From Kiritimatiellia bacterium (GTDB lineage: Bacteria; Verrucomicrobiota; Kiritimatiellia; RFP12; UBA1067), in the NCBI GenBank assembly GCA_024405255.1, contig JAKSOY010000226.1, forward strand, positions 1 to 7,198: a stretch of 7,198 nucleotides of DNA, in the 5' to 3' direction. The translations under genes were made by a program, and so were the position numbers. Below are positions 5,641 through 7,198 of the stretch, piece after piece (position 1 is the stretch's first letter; every line of letters starts with the position of its first letter). The notes beneath the pieces were generated by a model. That model worked only from the letters and a program-made list of their open reading frames with translations. It ran no database searches and was not told the origin of the DNA.

Positions 5641-6747
5641 ATGGCTAAATCGACCGTACATTTCACCGATTTCCGTTGCTCGGACGCGGAGAATCTGCAG
5701 CAGAAGTTCACGCGCCTCCTGAAGGTCGCAGGCTTGGGCAAGATCGACCTCAAGGACAAGTTCGTCGCCATCAAGATGCACTTCGGCGAGCCCGGGTGCC
5801 TGGCGTATCTGCGTCCGAACTGGGCAAAGACGCTCGTCGACTTCATCAAGGCGCAGGGCGGGCATCCGTTCCTCACCGACGCGAACACGCTCTATGTGGG
5901 TCGGCGGAAAAATGCGCTCGAGCACCTGACGGCCGCGTATGAAAACGGCTTCTCGCCGTTCTCGACGGGTTGCCATGTGATCATCGCGGACGGCTTGCGC
6001 GGCACGGACGACGTGGCGGTTCCGCTGCCGGACGGCGAGTATGTGAAGGAGGCGTTCATCGGCCGTGCGCTCGTGGATGCGGATGTGGTCATCTCTCTTA
6101 GCCACTTCAAGTGCCATGAAATGACGGGCATCGGCGGCGCGCTCAAGAACCTCGGCATGGGCGGCGGATCCCGTGCGGGCAAGAAGGCGATGCACTCGAC
6201 CGTGCATCCGGAATTGAACAAGGATCTCTGCGTGGGGTGCGGCAAGTGCACGCGCGAATGCGCGCACGGCGCCTGCACGCTCGGGAAGGACCACAAGGCA
6301 AAGATCGATCCGAAGAAGTGCGTGGGCTGCGGCCGCTGCATCGGCGCCTGCAACCGCGACGCGATCTGGAGCGACTATGGTACGCCGTGCACGGTGATGC
6401 AGGGCAAGATCGCCGAGTACGCAGCTGCGGTTGTGCGCGGCAAGCCGAGCTTCCACATCTCCTTCATCTGCGACGTGTCGCCGCATTGCGATTGCCACAC
6501 GATGAACGACGTGCCGTTGATCGGCGACATCGGCATGCTCGCGTCGGCAGACCCCGTGGCGCTCGACCAGGCGTGTGCGGATCTCTGCAATGCCGCGCCG
6601 ATCAATCCGGCGAGCTGCCTCGCGGGCGTCGATACGAAGGGCGATCTCTTCACGACGATGCATCCGACCACGCGCTGGCAGGAGGCGGTGCAGGAAGGCG
6701 AGCGCATGAAGCTCGGTTCGCGCCAATATACGCTCAAGCGCATCTAA
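5641..6747 (+). CDS. DUF362 protein with two [4Fe-4S] ferredoxin motifs
   Basis: The product has 368 residues and no signal peptide. Residues 1-185 carry DUF362 features: KMHFGEPG, a segment with DANTLY, and SLSHFKCHEMTGIGGALKNL, which ends in a Gly-rich run. Two bacterial ferredoxin motifs follow, each CxxCxxCxxxC: Cys197, 200, 203, 207 and Cys227, 230, 233, 237. Each could bind one [4Fe-4S] cluster; the usual Pro after the fourth Cys is Ala in the first and Asn in the second. The C-terminal part (CDVSPHCDCH near 277-286, then ADPVALDQACADL) resumes the DUF362 domain, so the ferredoxin module is an insertion within it. Such proteins are thought to be redox or metal-handling proteins; no reaction is established that I can name. 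It lies between lysS and purH, with gaps of 57 and 41 bp. Confidence 0.85.
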   Translation: MAKSTVHFTDFRCSDAENLQQKFTRLLKVAGLGKIDLKDKFVAIKMHFGEPGCLAYLRPNWAKTLVDFIKAQGGHPFLTDANTLYVGRRKNALEHLTAAYENGFSPFSTGCHVIIADGLRGTDDVAVPLPDGEYVKEAFIGRALVDADVVISLSHFKCHEMTGIGGALKNLGMGGGSRAGKKAMHSTVHPELNKDLCVGCGKCTRECAHGACTLGKDHKAKIDPKKCVGCGRCIGACNRDAIWSDYGTPCTVMQGKIAEYAAAVVRGKPSFHISFICDVSPHCDCHTMNDVPLIGDIGMLASADPVALDQACADLCNAAPINPASCLAGVDTKGDLFTTMHPTTRWQEAVQEGERMKLGSRQYTLKRI

Positions 6748-6788
6748 CATCTTTAAAACAAAATCTACATTCAAAGGATTCAAAAATC
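6748..6788 (+). promoter_or_regulatory. AT-rich gap with the purH ribosome binding site
   Basis: This 41-bp gap is much richer in A and T than its flanks. AAAGGA at 6773-6778 lies 10 nt before the purH ATG. No terminator hairpin and no convincing -35/-10 pair is present, so purH is probably co-transcribed with the upstream gene. Confidence 0.45.
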
Positions 6789-7198
6789 ATGGCCCTGAAT
6801 ATCGTTAAAGACATTGACTCCCGCATTGCGGTCAAGCACGTTCTGATGAGCGTTTCCGACAAGACCGGTCTCGAGACCTTCGTGCCGGCGCTCGTGCAGG
6901 CGTGCCCTGGCGTGAAGATCTATTCGACGGGTGGCACATACACAAAGGTGAAGGAAATCCTCGGCGACAAGGCGGAAGGCACGCTCGTGGCGGTCAGCGA
7001 CTATACGGGACAGCCCGAAATGCAGGGCGGCCTTGTGAAGACGCTCGACTTCAAGATCTATCTGGGACTCCTTTCCGAGACCTATAACGATGCGCATCAG
7101 GCCGATCTCAAGCGTCTCTCGGCGCAGCCGATCGACATGGTGGTGGTGAACCTCTATCCGTTCCAGCAGACGGTGGCGAAGGAAGGCGTGACGCCCGA
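6789..7198 (+). CDS. purH: PurH N-terminal part (IMP cyclohydrolase domain), cut by the window end
   Basis: The first 136 residues are visible and the frame is still open at the window end. They match the MGS-like IMP cyclohydrolase domain of PurH, which closes the ring of FAICAR to IMP at the end of purine synthesis; the full protein usually also has an AICAR formyltransferase domain. Seen are LMSVSDKTGL (19-28), STGGT (46-50), VSDYTGQPEM (69-78) and PIDMVVVNLYPFQQTVA (114-130). Two things are odd. The N-terminus is about 15 residues longer than in most PurH proteins before the SVSDKTG motif. The normally strict R-V-K-T-L-H-P with a following H-x-G-I-L reads L-V-K-T-L-D-F with Y-L-G-L-L (82-95): Lys84 is kept, but Arg, His and Pro are replaced. 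It may be a lineage-specific or cyclohydrolase-only form; the rest of the gene is needed to tell. Confidence 0.85.
   Translation, partial: MALNIVKDIDSRIAVKHVLMSVSDKTGLETFVPALVQACPGVKIYSTGGTYTKVKEILGDKAEGTLVAVSDYTGQPEMQGGLVKTLDFKIYLGLLSETYNDAHQADLKRLSAQPIDMVVVNLYPFQQTVAKEGVTP

Noticed and set aside
5620..5643. ATG at 5620 as the start of the DUF362 gene
   Set aside because: A strong AAGGAG lies between it and the ATG at 5641 at ideal distance, and 5620 has no SD.
3961..6783. Very long open frame (940 codons) on the minus strand
   Set aside because: It is antisense to the exonuclease end, lysS and the DUF362 gene, all with clear family motifs. Its translation is a monotonous Arg/His/Leu/Ala-rich sequence without recognisable motifs, as expected opposite strongly biased GC-ending codons.

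Overview
The window carries seven protein-coding genes, all on the + strand and tightly packed, behind a 186-base leader region rich in repeats. Codons in the central and right-hand genes mostly end in G or C, and most genes have a purine-rich Shine-Dalgarno (SD) site, so this is a moderately GC-rich bacterium. A secreted family-43-type glycosidase and an exported caspase/gingipain-like protein sit next to housekeeping genes. That would suit a polysaccharide-degrading anaerobe or gut/aquatic bacterium, perhaps of the PVC (Verrucomicrobia/Kiritimatiellota/Lentisphaerota) or Bacteroidota type. This placement is an inference from gene content only and is weak.

Bases 1-186: two copies of a 15-bp repeat 45 bp apart, then a good sigma70-type promoter (TTGATT-17-GATAAT), then a leader with three copies of one 13-18-bp motif. 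The middle copy is inverted. It can pair either with the first copy or with the third, which contains the start codon of the glycosidase gene. The SD site lies in the loop of the second hairpin. This resembles a translational on/off switch and is the most unusual non-coding signal in the window.

Bases 187-1173: a secreted GH43-type five-bladed beta-propeller glycosidase with the expected Asp/Asp/Glu triad. Bases 1174-1256: a short gap with an extended -10 promoter whose predicted start of transcription falls on or next to the next ATG, suggesting a leaderless mRNA. Bases 1257-2714: an exported protein with His and Cys motifs like clan CD cysteine peptidases (gingipain/caspase fold).

Bases 2727-7198: a run of core genes with gaps of 12-57 bp. 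They are a stand-alone phosphopantothenoylcysteine decarboxylase (CoaC without fused CoaB), a DEDDh exonuclease with an ExoX-like C-terminal domain, class II lysyl-tRNA synthetase, a DUF362 protein with two [4Fe-4S] motifs, and the start of a divergent purH. The spacing suggests co-transcription, possibly from the promoter before 1257. The products serve coenzyme A synthesis, DNA repair, translation, redox or iron-sulfur chemistry and purine synthesis, so the shared feature is probably growth rather than one pathway. No RNA gene, CRISPR array, insertion sequence or convincing rho-independent terminator was seen.
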